This document shows, one piece after another, positions 5,019-11,339 of a stretch of 17,368 bases of DNA. Each line of letters begins with the position of its first letter. The stretch's first letter is position 1. The notes under the pieces were generated by a model. It saw nothing but the letters and a program-made list of their open reading frames with translations, searched no databases and had not been told where the DNA came from. Position numbers and translations under genes: made by a program. Origin of the DNA: Ruminococcus sp. UBA3855 (GTDB lineage: Bacteria > Bacillota > Clostridia > Oscillospirales > Ruminococcaceae); contig DGHF01000112.1 of the NCBI GenBank assembly GCA_002392545.1, forward strand, positions 22,434 through 39,801. The letters run 5' to 3'.

Positions 5019-6305
5019 TTATTCTGAAAGGAAATATTCATATTCGAATGCTTCCCTGTCCTCTGCATGAACATATTGTGACAGCAAGTGTTCCACATTG
5101 CCGAAAAAATTCCGATAAATTTCAGGCGGAAGATTTTCTTCAATAAACTTGCTTCCCCTTGCGGTCATGTAGGCACTGTCCAGATTTTCCGGCAATTCTG
5201 CAAAATTCTTTCGTTCAGCGGTCAATTCCAATGCATCACTCAAAACAAGGTTGTTTTTGATTCCATCCATTCCAGCACACAACAACAAGCGGAATGAAAT
5301 ATACGGATTACAGCAACAATCTGCACTGCGGATTTCAATTCTCGGATGAACACCTACCTGTGCAGGAACTCTCAAAAGGGGATTCCGATTGTCAAAAGAC
5401 CAGTTAATATGATTCGGTGCTTTGGCATGATTCAGCCGTCTGTAAGAATTGATAATAGGATTCAAAAATACGGTCAGTTCGGGCATATGCTCCAAAACTC
5501 CGGCAATGAAACTTTGACCGATTTCAGAAATTTTTCCGTCTTCCAGTTCGAAAATATTTTTACCGTCCTTCTTAATACTCATAATAATAGTCAATGCACT
5601 GCCATAGTTTCCCTTCAGGGGCATAGGCATAAAAGATGCATACAAACCGTTCTGGGCTGCAATAGTCTTGACAACAGTTTTGTAGTGTACCATATTGTCA
5701 GCAGCTGTCACAGGTTCTGCACAGCGGAAATCAATTTCATTTTGAGCTGGTCCATATTTATGAGCGGAACGAGTAGGATTCAGCCCCATTTCTTCCAGAG
5801 AGAGACAAATTTCACGTCTGGTATTTTCACACTTGTCAAGGGGTGCAACATCCAGATATCCGGCATTGTCATGGGGGACTCTGGTGGGCTTGCCTTCTTG
5901 GTCGCAGTCGAAAAGGTAAAATTCACTTTTTGTCCCGAATTCACAGGAATAACCCTGTTTGTGCAATTCCTTGATATAGCTCTGCAATGCATAGCGGATT
6001 TCGCCGGCATAATGTGTTCCGTCAAGGTTCATGATACTACAGAAAAACCGTACCACTCGCCCTGACTTTGGTCGCCATGGCAGAACGGACAATGTGGAAC
6101 TGTCCGGCACAAGCAATAAATCCTGATAGCAGTCTGAAAATCCGGCTGCATCCAATAAAATCCCATGTGAAAACGCCCTCGGCAGTTCGTCCGGCATGAT
6201 GGCGATATTTTTCATATTTCCCTGCATATCGCAAAATGTCAGACGAATAAACTTGACATCATTTTCCGTTACAAAATTCAATAATTCTTTTGGTGTAAAT
6301 TCCAT
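5019..6305 (-). CDS. Glutamine-synthetase-like protein, probably catalytically inactive
   Basis: From the ATG at 6305 (AGGAGG 9 nt upstream) the protein has 428 residues and aligns along its whole length with type I glutamine synthetases, which make glutamine from glutamate, ammonia and ATP. Family landmarks remain: FIRLTFCDMQG, Glu128 (SEFYLF), Glu190 (AQNEIDF), Arg290 (NSYRRL), NRNPLLR, and Glu324/Arg326 (RIEIRS). Several active-site residues are changed relative to Salmonella numbering: E129 is Lys126, E212 is Lys183, E327 (the catalytic acid/base) is Lys295, H269 is Thr239, position 271 is Ile241, and N264 is Tyr234. The DGSSI latch is shortened to LDAAGF. Most metal n2 ligands are lost, so synthesis of glutamine is unlikely. 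A frame reaching 6401 exists, but it crosses the promoter and is not the start. The gene is co-transcribed with the ANTAR gene downstream, which suggests a sensing or regulatory role. Confidence 0.85.
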   Translation of the reverse strand: MEFTPKELLNFVTENDVKFIRLTFCDMQGNMKNIAIMPDELPRAFSHGILLDAAGFSDCYQDLLLVPDSSTLSVLPWRPKSGRVVRFFCSIMNLDGTHYAGEIRYALQSYIKELHKQGYSCEFGTKSEFYLFDCDQEGKPTRVPHDNAGYLDVAPLDKCENTRREICLSLEEMGLNPTRSAHKYGPAQNEIDFRCAEPVTAADNMVHYKTVVKTIAAQNGLYASFMPMPLKGNYGSALTIIMSIKKDGKNIFELEDGKISEIGQSFIAGVLEHMPELTVFLNPIINSYRRLNHAKAPNHINWSFDNRNPLLRVPAQVGVHPRIEIRSADCCCNPYISFRLLLCAGMDGIKNNLVLSDALELTAERKNFAELPENLDSAYMTARGSKFIEENLPPEIYRNFFGNVEHLLSQYVHAEDREAFEYEYFLSE

Positions 6306-6350
6306 AATCAATAACCTCCTGTCACTAAAATACAAATAGTATCCCAATTT

Positions 6351-6379
6351 ATTATACACCTTTTTCAGCAATTTGTAAA
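6351..6379 (-). promoter_or_regulatory. Sigma-A promoter of the glutamine-synthetase-like/ANTAR operon
   Basis: On the minus strand TTTACA (6379 to 6374), 17 bp, TATAAT (6356 to 6351). Predicted start is near 6344, with a short leader of about 39 nt. That leader has no room for the paired hairpins ANTAR proteins bind, so the operon itself is probably not controlled by antitermination. Confidence 0.8.
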
Positions 6380-6401
6380 GCATACAGCAGAATTTTTTCA
6401 C

Positions 6402-6434
6402 AAAAAAAGACTGTCATCATTGAAATGACAGTCT
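6402..6434 (-). terminator. Intrinsic terminator of the flavin-reductase-like gene
   Basis: AGACTGTCAT (6408-6417) pairs perfectly with ATGACAGTCT (6425-6434) around a 7-nt loop. On the minus strand the stem is followed by seven T (6402-6408). It lies 7 bp beyond the stop codon of the upstream gene and insulates the operon that starts at about 6344. Confidence 0.92.
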
Positions 6435-6441
6435 CATCAGG

Positions 6442-6948
6442 TCAATCTTTTTCATAAGCATTCAAAATTCTGCCGATATACATTTTATGCATGGCATCTT
6501 TCTGGTAGAAGTCTGTCAGATTTTCTTTGAGGATGAATTTCTCCTCCTCCAGAATCTGAGCATAAACTTTTTCACACACCAAAATAAGCTTTGCCTCTTC
6601 AAAAGCCGTCGTTCCGTCAATGGAAATAGGAGTCAAGCCGGTTTCCTTTGCCTTGTCAACCTCTCTGCCGGAATGACTGCCACAATAGGCAAGGGCTTTT
6701 CGATATTGTTCAGGAAAAACGCTGATGGTGAAAAGATTGCTTTTTTCGAGGTAATCGAATGTATGGCGAGAGGTGCGAACATAAGCAGTGACAACGTTCT
6801 GATTCCAGAGTACCCCCAGACCGCCCCATGAACAAGTCATAGTATTATAATTTGAAACTGCGCCGGAAGTCAGCAGAAACCATTCTTTTCCAATCATTGT
6901 GAATGGATTCAGGGTTAGTGTTTCCGGTTTTTTCGCTGTAAATGACAT
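6442..6948 (-). CDS. Flavin reductase-like (FMN-binding split barrel) protein
   Basis: A 168-residue protein with the pattern of the small flavin-reductase domain family: an N-terminal strand with PFTMIGKEWFLLTSG, then NTMTCSWGGLGVLWNQNVVTAYVRTSRHTFDYLEKS, where the WGG and the VRTSRHT segment are typical of the FMN-binding barrel. FTISVFPEQYRKALAYCGSHSGREVDK follows. These proteins bind FMN and reduce flavins or small electron acceptors; many are annotated only at family level. The usual length (160-190) is matched and no motif looks broken. The ATG has AAAGGA about 10 nt upstream. It lies 55 bp downstream of a small gene of unknown function with no terminator visible between them, so co-transcription is likely. 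A strong terminator follows. Confidence 0.83.
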   Translation of the reverse strand: MSFTAKKPETLTLNPFTMIGKEWFLLTSGAVSNYNTMTCSWGGLGVLWNQNVVTAYVRTSRHTFDYLEKSNLFTISVFPEQYRKALAYCGSHSGREVDKAKETGLTPISIDGTTAFEEAKLILVCEKVYAQILEEEKFILKENLTDFYQKDAMHKMYIGRILNAYEKD

Positions 6949-7003
6949 TCAAACATCATCCTTTCTGATTGATTTTATGCTGTGACCATTCAAAAAATGC
7001 ATT

Positions 7004-7360
7004 CTAGGAATCATCTTCCAGCAGACAGCGGACAGTCACAAGCCGTTTCGTGAAAATACGGGAAATCATCTGTTCAGAGTAATCGTCAACCGGAATATGA
7101 TGATATTCCAGCACTGCTTTGAGATGTTCGGCATCGCTGACGAATCGGGGGAGTTTTCTGTGGTCTCTGCCCTCTTCCGGAATGGTAAAATGTTCTATTT
7201 TTCCTAGTATTCCGGCAATTTCGGCATTTTTCCCATCTGTATAGACAAAGGGTATATCAGAGACTGCGATAATTTCAATCTGATTTTCTGTAATCGTCTT
7301 TTCAAGCCAGAGGGTAAATTCTCTGTCTCTCACCTGATAAGAAATCAATTCCAATATCAC
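7004..7360 (-). CDS. Conserved-looking small protein of unknown function
   Basis: 118 residues, starting with GTG at 7360 (AAAGGGGG 8 nt upstream) and ending in TAG. I do not recognise a family. It is soluble and acidic, mixed alpha/beta in pattern, with no Cys, no membrane segment and no signal peptide. Visible stretches are ISYQVRDREFTLWLEKTI near the start, FVYTDGKNAEIAGILGKIEHF in the middle, and HLKAVLEYHHIPVDDYSEQMISRIF towards the end. The clear ribosome site, the conserved-looking codon use and the position in line with the flavin-reductase-like gene support it as real. It may be a small regulator or binding protein, but nothing here shows its role. Confidence 0.65.
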   Translation of the reverse strand: MILELISYQVRDREFTLWLEKTITENQIEIIAVSDIPFVYTDGKNAEIAGILGKIEHFTIPEEGRDHRKLPRFVSDAEHLKAVLEYHHIPVDDYSEQMISRIFTKRLVTVRCLLEDDS

Positions 7361-7381
7361 AAAAAATTCCCCCTTTCCTAT

Positions 7382-7415
7382 GGAAACAAGACAGCAACAA
7401 GAAACTGTTGCTGTC
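7382..7415 (-). terminator. Hairpin after the CD1247-type gene, weak terminator
   Basis: GACAGCAACA (7390-7399) and TGTTGCTGTC (7406-7415) form a perfect 10-bp stem with a 6-nt loop, 8 bp beyond the stop codon at 7424. On the minus strand the tail is TTGTTTCC, a broken T-run, so termination may be partial and allow read-through into the gene at 7004-7360. Confidence 0.6.
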
Positions 7416-7423
7416 GTGAAAAA

Positions 7424-7894
7424 TTATTCTTCTGTGTCTTCGGTATCGTTTGACGGAATGAGATTTTCGAGTTCATCCTCACTGAAATCAAATTCCATTT
7501 CTTCACCGCAGTTCGGGCAGGTTGTTTCGCCTTCCTCCAATGTCACTTCATCCAGCAGAATGCGTTCACCGCAGGTCGGACAGATTGTCTCATACTGTTC
7601 ATCATCAAATGAATCGCTCATACAATCGCCAGTGCAGTAATCGCAGAAGCTTTCTTCGTCGTTGTCGTCGTCGTCATCTTCATCATTCCAGAGTAAATTT
7701 TCCATTTCGCCGAGGTCTTCGTCCAGAATGTCACACAATTCCTCTAACTCAGCCACACGCTTTTCGAGTTTCTCATTCTGGTCAGCCAGTTCCTCAAGTG
7801 CTTCCACAATAGCGTAGAATACTTTTCCCTCTTTTTTGGTCTTATCGACTTCCTGACCATCGAGCAAACCTTTCAGATATGCGATTTTATCCAT
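7424..7894 (-). CDS. CD1247-type protein: coiled-coil N-terminus plus zinc ribbon
   Basis: 156 residues from the ATG at 7894 (GGGAGG about 10 nt upstream; an upstream in-frame ATG at 7924 lies in the efp stop region and lacks such a site). The N-terminal 70 residues (MDKIAYLKGLLDG, KEGKVFYAIVEALEELADQ, then a Leu/Glu coiled coil to EDLGEMENLL) match the CD1247 N-terminal domain family of Clostridia. A very acidic run (NDEDDDDDNDEE) leads to a Cys cluster (C84, C87, C91) and a zinc ribbon (CPTC at 105-108, CPNC at 126-129), with an acidic tail. Function is unknown; the acidic, Zn-binding design could contact basic proteins or the translation machinery. It follows efp by 36 bp and shares its promoter. 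Confidence 0.82.
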   Translation of the reverse strand: MDKIAYLKGLLDGQEVDKTKKEGKVFYAIVEALEELADQNEKLEKRVAELEELCDILDEDLGEMENLLWNDEDDDDDNDEESFCDYCTGDCMSDSFDDEQYETICPTCGERILLDEVTLEEGETTCPNCGEEMEFDFSEDELENLIPSNDTEDTEE

Positions 7895-7914
7895 CAAAAT
7901 CAACCTCCCTTTTC

Positions 7915-7942
7915 GGAAGTGCATAAAATATTATGCACGTTC
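7915..7942. promoter_or_regulatory. Hairpin spanning the efp stop codon, ahead of the CD1247-type gene
   Basis: GTGCATAA (7919-7926) and TTATGCAC (7931-7938) pair perfectly around AATA. Outside, GGAA (7915-7918) can pair with TTCC (7940-7943) across a one-base bulge. There is no T-run, so it is not a typical terminator. It lies a few bases upstream of the next ribosome site and may tune its translation or protect the transcript. Confidence 0.45.
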
Positions 7943-8488
7943 CATATATTCGCCGGTTCTGGTGTCGATACGGATTCTGTCGCCCTCATTGATGAAGAGC
8001 GGAACACGGATTTCTGCACCAGTTTCCACAGTTGCCGGCTTAGTAGCATTAGTAGCAGTATCACCCTTGACACCCGGTTCAGTAGCAGTAATTTCGAGTT
8101 CAACAAATGTAGGCGGTTCAACACCGAATACATTGCCCTTGTAGGAAAGAATCTTGCAAACCATTTCTTCCTTAACGAACTTGAAATTATCTCCGAGCTT
8201 GTCTTCACCAATCGGCACTTGCTCATAAGTTTCCATGTCCATGAAATAATACAAATTGCCGTCATTATAGCTATACTGCATGTCCTTGCGCTCAATGAAA
8301 GCGGTCGGGAATTTTTCGGTCGGGTTGAAAGAACGCTCTACCACAGAACCAGTAATGACATTCTTATACTTTGTTCTTACGAACGCTGCACCCTTACCGG
8401 GTTTTACGTGCTGAAATTCTACAACCTGAACAACGTTGCCGTCCAGTTCGAAAGTAACACCATTTCTGAAATCGCCTGCTGTAATCAT
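7931..8488 (-). CDS. efp: Translation elongation factor P
   Basis: 185 residues, the family's usual length. EF-P enters the ribosomal E site and helps form peptide bonds at runs of proline. The N-terminal KOW-like domain carries the tip loop KPGKGAAF with Lys32, the position modified in many bacteria; the two OB-like domains follow, ending in INEGDRIRIDTRTGEYMERA, the conserved C-terminus. No modification genes (epmA/epmB or ymfI type) are visible here. The ATG has GGAGG 6-7 nt upstream. It has its own promoter (8545-8573) about 100 bp downstream of the pepP-type gene and is followed by the CD1247-type gene in the same transcript. The neighbourhood, efp next to a Xaa-Pro peptidase, is common in Firmicutes and makes sense around proline-containing peptides. 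Confidence 0.97.
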   Translation of the reverse strand: MITAGDFRNGVTFELDGNVVQVVEFQHVKPGKGAAFVRTKYKNVITGSVVERSFNPTEKFPTAFIERKDMQYSYNDGNLYYFMDMETYEQVPIGEDKLGDNFKFVKEEMVCKILSYKGNVFGVEPPTFVELEITATEPGVKGDTATNATKPATVETGAEIRVPLFINEGDRIRIDTRTGEYMERA

Positions 8489-8544
8489 AAATAAACCTCC
8501 GTAAATCTTTTTTCATAATGATTGAAATTACAGTATATACTTTT

Positions 8545-8573
8545 ATTTTACACCAAAACAGAAGATTTTGCAA
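8545..8573 (-). promoter_or_regulatory. Promoter of efp
   Basis: On the minus strand TTGCAA (8573 to 8568), 17 bp, TAAAAT (8550 to 8545), in the 101-bp gap between the peptidase gene and efp. Two box positions deviate from consensus, so moderate strength is expected. No terminator is visible in the gap, so read-through from upstream probably adds to expression. Confidence 0.55.
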
Positions 8574-8589
8574 GCATTCTGAGAAAATT

Positions 8590-9669
8590 TTACAGACAAA
8601 TCAGCGTATTTGGAATATTTGTCAAATTTTCACATCCATTTTCGGTAATCTGCACAAAATCTTCAATTCTCACACCAAATTTTTCCGGAAGATAAATTCC
8701 GGGTTCAATGGTGACAACATTCCCCTTTTGCATTTTTGCAGTGGCGGAAGGGCTTGCAACAGGGAACTCATGAATTTCCAGTCCGACACCATGCCCGAGG
8801 GAATGCCCGAAGTAATCGCCATAGCCTGCATCAGAAATAATTTTTCTTGCGATTGCATCCAGCTCCTGACCAGTCACGCCCTCTTTTGCAAATGCCCTTG
8901 CAGTATCCTGCGCATTTCTCACGATGGAATAAACCTTGCTCATTTCGTCAGTAGGATTGCCGACACAGACGGTTCTTGTCATGTCACTGTGATAGCCGTC
9001 AACGACTGCGCCAAAATCCATCAGGACGAAATCATTTTTCTGTACCTTTCTGTCATCCGGCACACCATGAGGCATAGAAGTATGCGCACCAGTGAGGGCG
9101 ATTGTTTCAAAAGACAAATCCTCTGCACCGTGTTTTCTCATGTAGAAATCAAGCTCTAATGCAACATCTCTTTCCGTCATGCCGACACAAAGCTTTTGCA
9201 GGAGATTGTCGAGGGCATCTTCTGCGAGATGTTGAGCGGATTTAATTTTTTCGATTTCGTCAGGGGTTTTGACCGTCCGCAAATCGTAAAGGGCTTGACT
9301 CAACGTATCATCCGCCAAGAACTGCACGCCCTTAATTTTGAGGAAATTTGCCGCCCTGCTCATGGTCAGGCTCATGGACTCCAGAGCGCAGGATTTTGCA
9401 TTGTGTTCTTTCAGGAGAGTAGCAATCTGTTTGAGTACCTTCATATCCTGTTCAATGACTTTGCAATGCTTTACAACCTGTCTGGCACGTTCGATATAAC
9501 GAGAATCAATAATCAAAATGGATTCTTCCGGAAATACCAGCACATAGCCAGCGGAAGACTTCATTCCGGTTAAATAACGGCGGTTGATGTCGTCTGTAAT
9601 CAATGCAGAATCGACTTTTCCCGAAAGCAATGCATTCAGTTTCTGAATTCGCTCTTCAAAGATGTTCAT
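8590..9669 (-). CDS. Xaa-Pro aminopeptidase-type M24 metallopeptidase
   Basis: 359 residues from the ATG at 9669 (GAGAGGG about 9 nt upstream; a more distal ATG at 9696 lies inside aroQ and lacks one). The N-terminal creatinase-like domain (about 1-130) is followed by the M24 pita-bread domain. All five dinuclear metal ligands are in place: Asp218 (LMDFG), Asp229 (HSDMTRT), His293 (GHSLGHGVG), Glu322 (IEPGIYL) and Glu336 (GVRIED), with His201 of MPHG at the substrate site. The enzyme would release N-terminal residues ahead of proline from peptides in the cytoplasm. The start codon lies 5 bp after the aroQ stop, within the same operon, and efp follows. Family members in Firmicutes are named pepP, pepQ or ypdF; sequence alone does not settle aminopeptidase versus dipeptidase. 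Confidence 0.92.
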   Translation of the reverse strand: MNIFEERIQKLNALLSGKVDSALITDDINRRYLTGMKSSAGYVLVFPEESILIIDSRYIERARQVVKHCKVIEQDMKVLKQIATLLKEHNAKSCALESMSLTMSRAANFLKIKGVQFLADDTLSQALYDLRTVKTPDEIEKIKSAQHLAEDALDNLLQKLCVGMTERDVALELDFYMRKHGAEDLSFETIALTGAHTSMPHGVPDDRKVQKNDFVLMDFGAVVDGYHSDMTRTVCVGNPTDEMSKVYSIVRNAQDTARAFAKEGVTGQELDAIARKIISDAGYGDYFGHSLGHGVGLEIHEFPVASPSATAKMQKGNVVTIEPGIYLPEKFGVRIEDFVQITENGCENLTNIPNTLICL

Positions 9670-9674
9670 TCTAA

Positions 9675-10592
9675 TTAACCCTCTCTTCCGATGCACATTC
9701 CCTCAGGCAATGGCACGCTCAATAAATTCCGTTCACTTTCAAACATTAAATTATAGTCAAACACAGACCAGATTTGTACTTTTCCGACAATTATCACAAA
9801 ATACGCCTCATCACGCAAAAGAAGCCGTAATAATTCCGGCAGTTCTTCACGGCTGAACTCTGTTTTTCCATCTTTCAAAGCCTGACACAAAGGACTTTCT
9901 TTATCCTGTTCCAAAAGTTCGGCAACTTCCGGAATGATGGAAATATCCCGATTATCGTCAATACCAGACTCAAATTCAGAAATTGTAACAGTATCAGCAA
10001 TTTCACCGTCAATCAGGCTGTTCACCGCTTGCAAATAGCGATTTTCCCAGTCCAGATATTTGGCTAATGTCAAATCATATTTTTCATTTCCTATTTCAGA
10101 AATAGAACTCCAATTAGAAGTTGCTTTTGCTTTTCTGTAAAGACAATATTTCGAACTTGTGTTCATATCCGCCAGAGCCTTGACAGCGAGGTCATAACTT
10201 TGCAGACCGAAGCCCGAAATACTCCCCTTGCAGACCGGAGCAATGACGGAATTCGAACGGAATGCATCTCTTGCGAAAATATTGCTGATATGCACTTCAA
10301 TGACCGGAATCTGAATTGCCTTGATAGCGTCCGAAATGGCATAGCTGTAATGGGTATAAGCACCGGCATTCAAGACAACACCGTTGTAAATTTTTCTGGC
10401 TTCATGGAGCTTATCCACCAATGCGCCTTCATGATTGGACTGAAAAACATCCGCTTCCATACCTAAAGATTTTGCATATTCAACTAAATGGGTATTGAGT
10501 GTTTCAAAATTGGTATTTCCATAAATCGCAGGTTCACGCTCTCCCAATAAATTGAGATTTGGTCCATGCATGATTAAAATTTTCTTGCTCAA
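9675..10592 (-). CDS. aroQ: Type II 3-dehydroquinate dehydratase with C-terminal extension
   Basis: The enzyme converts 3-dehydroquinate to 3-dehydroshikimate in the shikimate pathway. Residues 1-145 are a complete AroQ: HGPNLNLLG (9-17), Arg19, Tyr24, Asn75 and His81 (NAGAYTHYSYAISDA), His101 (EVHISN) and Arg112 fall at the canonical positions. The usual protein ends near 145-150, but this one continues to 305. The extension begins after DMNTSSKYCLYRK and includes KYLDWENRYLQAVNSLIDG and ELLRLLLRDEAYFVIIVGK; I do not recognise it, and no frameshift or stop separates the parts. Start: TTG at 10592, 8 nt after AAGGAG; the GTG at 10601 abuts that site and is unlikely. The ribosome site overlaps the yqeG stop codon, so the two genes are translationally coupled. 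Confidence 0.93.
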   Translation of the reverse strand: MSKKILIMHGPNLNLLGEREPAIYGNTNFETLNTHLVEYAKSLGMEADVFQSNHEGALVDKLHEARKIYNGVVLNAGAYTHYSYAISDAIKAIQIPVIEVHISNIFARDAFRSNSVIAPVCKGSISGFGLQSYDLAVKALADMNTSSKYCLYRKAKATSNWSSISEIGNEKYDLTLAKYLDWENRYLQAVNSLIDGEIADTVTISEFESGIDDNRDISIIPEVAELLEQDKESPLCQALKDGKTEFSREELPELLRLLLRDEAYFVIIVGKVQIWSVFDYNLMFESERNLLSVPLPEGMCIGREG

Positions 10593-10604
10593 AAAAATCA
10601 CTCC

Positions 10605-11102
10605 TTATTCGTCATAGAAATGTTTTGGAAGAAAGGGCTTTTCCAGAATCCGCTTGACCCTGATAAATTCATGCCCCTTCCAAGTTTCCAGCTCCAAGGG
10701 CTGTACATAAATACTCCGCAAATCGAACCAGTTCGCCCCTAAAATATCGGTATAAAGCTGGTCACCGATTGCACAGACTTCATGTTTTTGCAAATGCATA
10801 CTAGCCACGGCACGGCTGTAACCGCTGGAAAGAGGCTTGTTTGCATCGCAGATACAAGGAATGCCAAGCACTTTCGAAAAGGGTTTGACCCGTGGGGGAT
10901 GGTTGTTAGAGACAAGGCGCATCTGAATTCCTGCTTGTTTCATGCGTGAAATCCAGTCAAGAACCCCTTTGGCAGGGGTGGGATTGTCGTGGGTTGTCAA
11001 GGTGTTGTCAATATCAAGCAGTAAGCCCTTGATACCCATACCCTTGAGAAATTCGGGTGTAATATTGCAGATGGAACGGAATGCAATGGTTGCATGAAGC
11101 AT
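10605..11102 (-). CDS. yqeG: YqeG family HAD IIIA-type phosphatase
   Basis: 165 residues from the ATG at 11102, which has AAAGGAGG 9 nt upstream; the longer frame to 11156 runs back into the rpsU terminator and is rejected. HAD motifs are complete: DIDNTL (Asp30 and Asp32, the nucleophile and general acid), SNN (Ser65), Lys89 in NKPLS, and GDQLYTD (Asp114 and Asp119). The YqeG clade is broadly conserved in Firmicutes; its physiological substrate is not firmly established, with related plant and yeast proteins acting on phosphatidylglycerophosphate. It follows rpsU across an intrinsic terminator and overlaps the aroQ ribosome site, so its level probably depends on read-through from the rpsU promoter. 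Confidence 0.92.
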   Translation of the reverse strand: MLHATIAFRSICNITPEFLKGMGIKGLLLDIDNTLTTHDNPTPAKGVLDWISRMKQAGIQMRLVSNNHPPRVKPFSKVLGIPCICDANKPLSSGYSRAVASMHLQKHEVCAIGDQLYTDILGANWFDLRSIYVQPLELETWKGHEFIRVKRILEKPFLPKHFYDE

Positions 11103-11123
11103 CTGAAAAAACCTCCTTTCAGC

Positions 11124-11153
11124 AAAACAAGGGCATACCGAAGTACACCCTTG
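11124..11153 (-). terminator. UUCG-capped intrinsic terminator or attenuator after rpsU
   Basis: On the minus strand CAAGGGTGTAC and GTATGCCCTTG form an 11-bp stem with two G-U pairs, capped by C(TTCG)G, a highly stable tetraloop, then TTTT. It lies 12 bp after the rpsU stop. With a short T-run and no separate promoter visible for yqeG, it probably terminates partially, giving much rpsU message and less of the downstream genes. Confidence 0.8.
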
Positions 11154-11165
11154 CATTTACGCTTA

Positions 11166-11339
11166 TCAATACTTGCGCTTGCGAGCAGCCTCGGACTTCT
11201 TCTTACGCTTTACCGAAGGCTTTTCATAGTGCTCTCTCTTACGAACCTCAGCAATCACACCGTCCTTAGCACAGGAACGCTTGAAACGCCGCAGAGCAGC
11301 ATCCAGAGACTCGTCTTTTCTAACACGTATTTCTGCCAC
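11166..11339 (-). CDS. rpsU: Small ribosomal subunit protein bS21
   Basis: 57 residues beginning at GTG (11339): (V/M)AEIRVRKDESLDAALRRF and so on to the basic tail SVKRKKKSEAARKRKY. This is the normal bS21 length and start. AAGGGAGG stands about 10 nt upstream; the nine extra codons to 11366 would include the ribosome site itself and are rejected. bS21 sits near the anti-Shine-Dalgarno end of 16S rRNA and helps initiation. It is the first gene after a full consensus promoter and a leader of about 190 nt, and is followed by an intrinsic terminator. Downstream lie yqeG, aroQ and the Xaa-Pro peptidase gene. Confidence 0.97.
   Translation of the reverse strand: MAEIRVRKDESLDAALRRFKRSCAKDGVIAEVRKREHYEKPSVKRKKKSEAARKRKY

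Noticed and set aside
5346..6065. A 239-codon plus-strand frame opposite the GS-like gene
   Set aside because: Translation shows no coherent domain, it has no ribosome site and lies wholly inside a well-supported gene.
6306..6440. ANTAR-type paired hairpins upstream of the GS-like gene
   Set aside because: The only hairpin there is the upstream gene's terminator, which lies before the promoter; the leader is about 39 nt and has no paired hairpins.
7919..9573. Plus-strand frames of 191, 213 and 125 codons opposite efp and the peptidase gene
   Set aside because: Antisense shadows; sequence composition is not protein-like and start regions lack ribosome sites.
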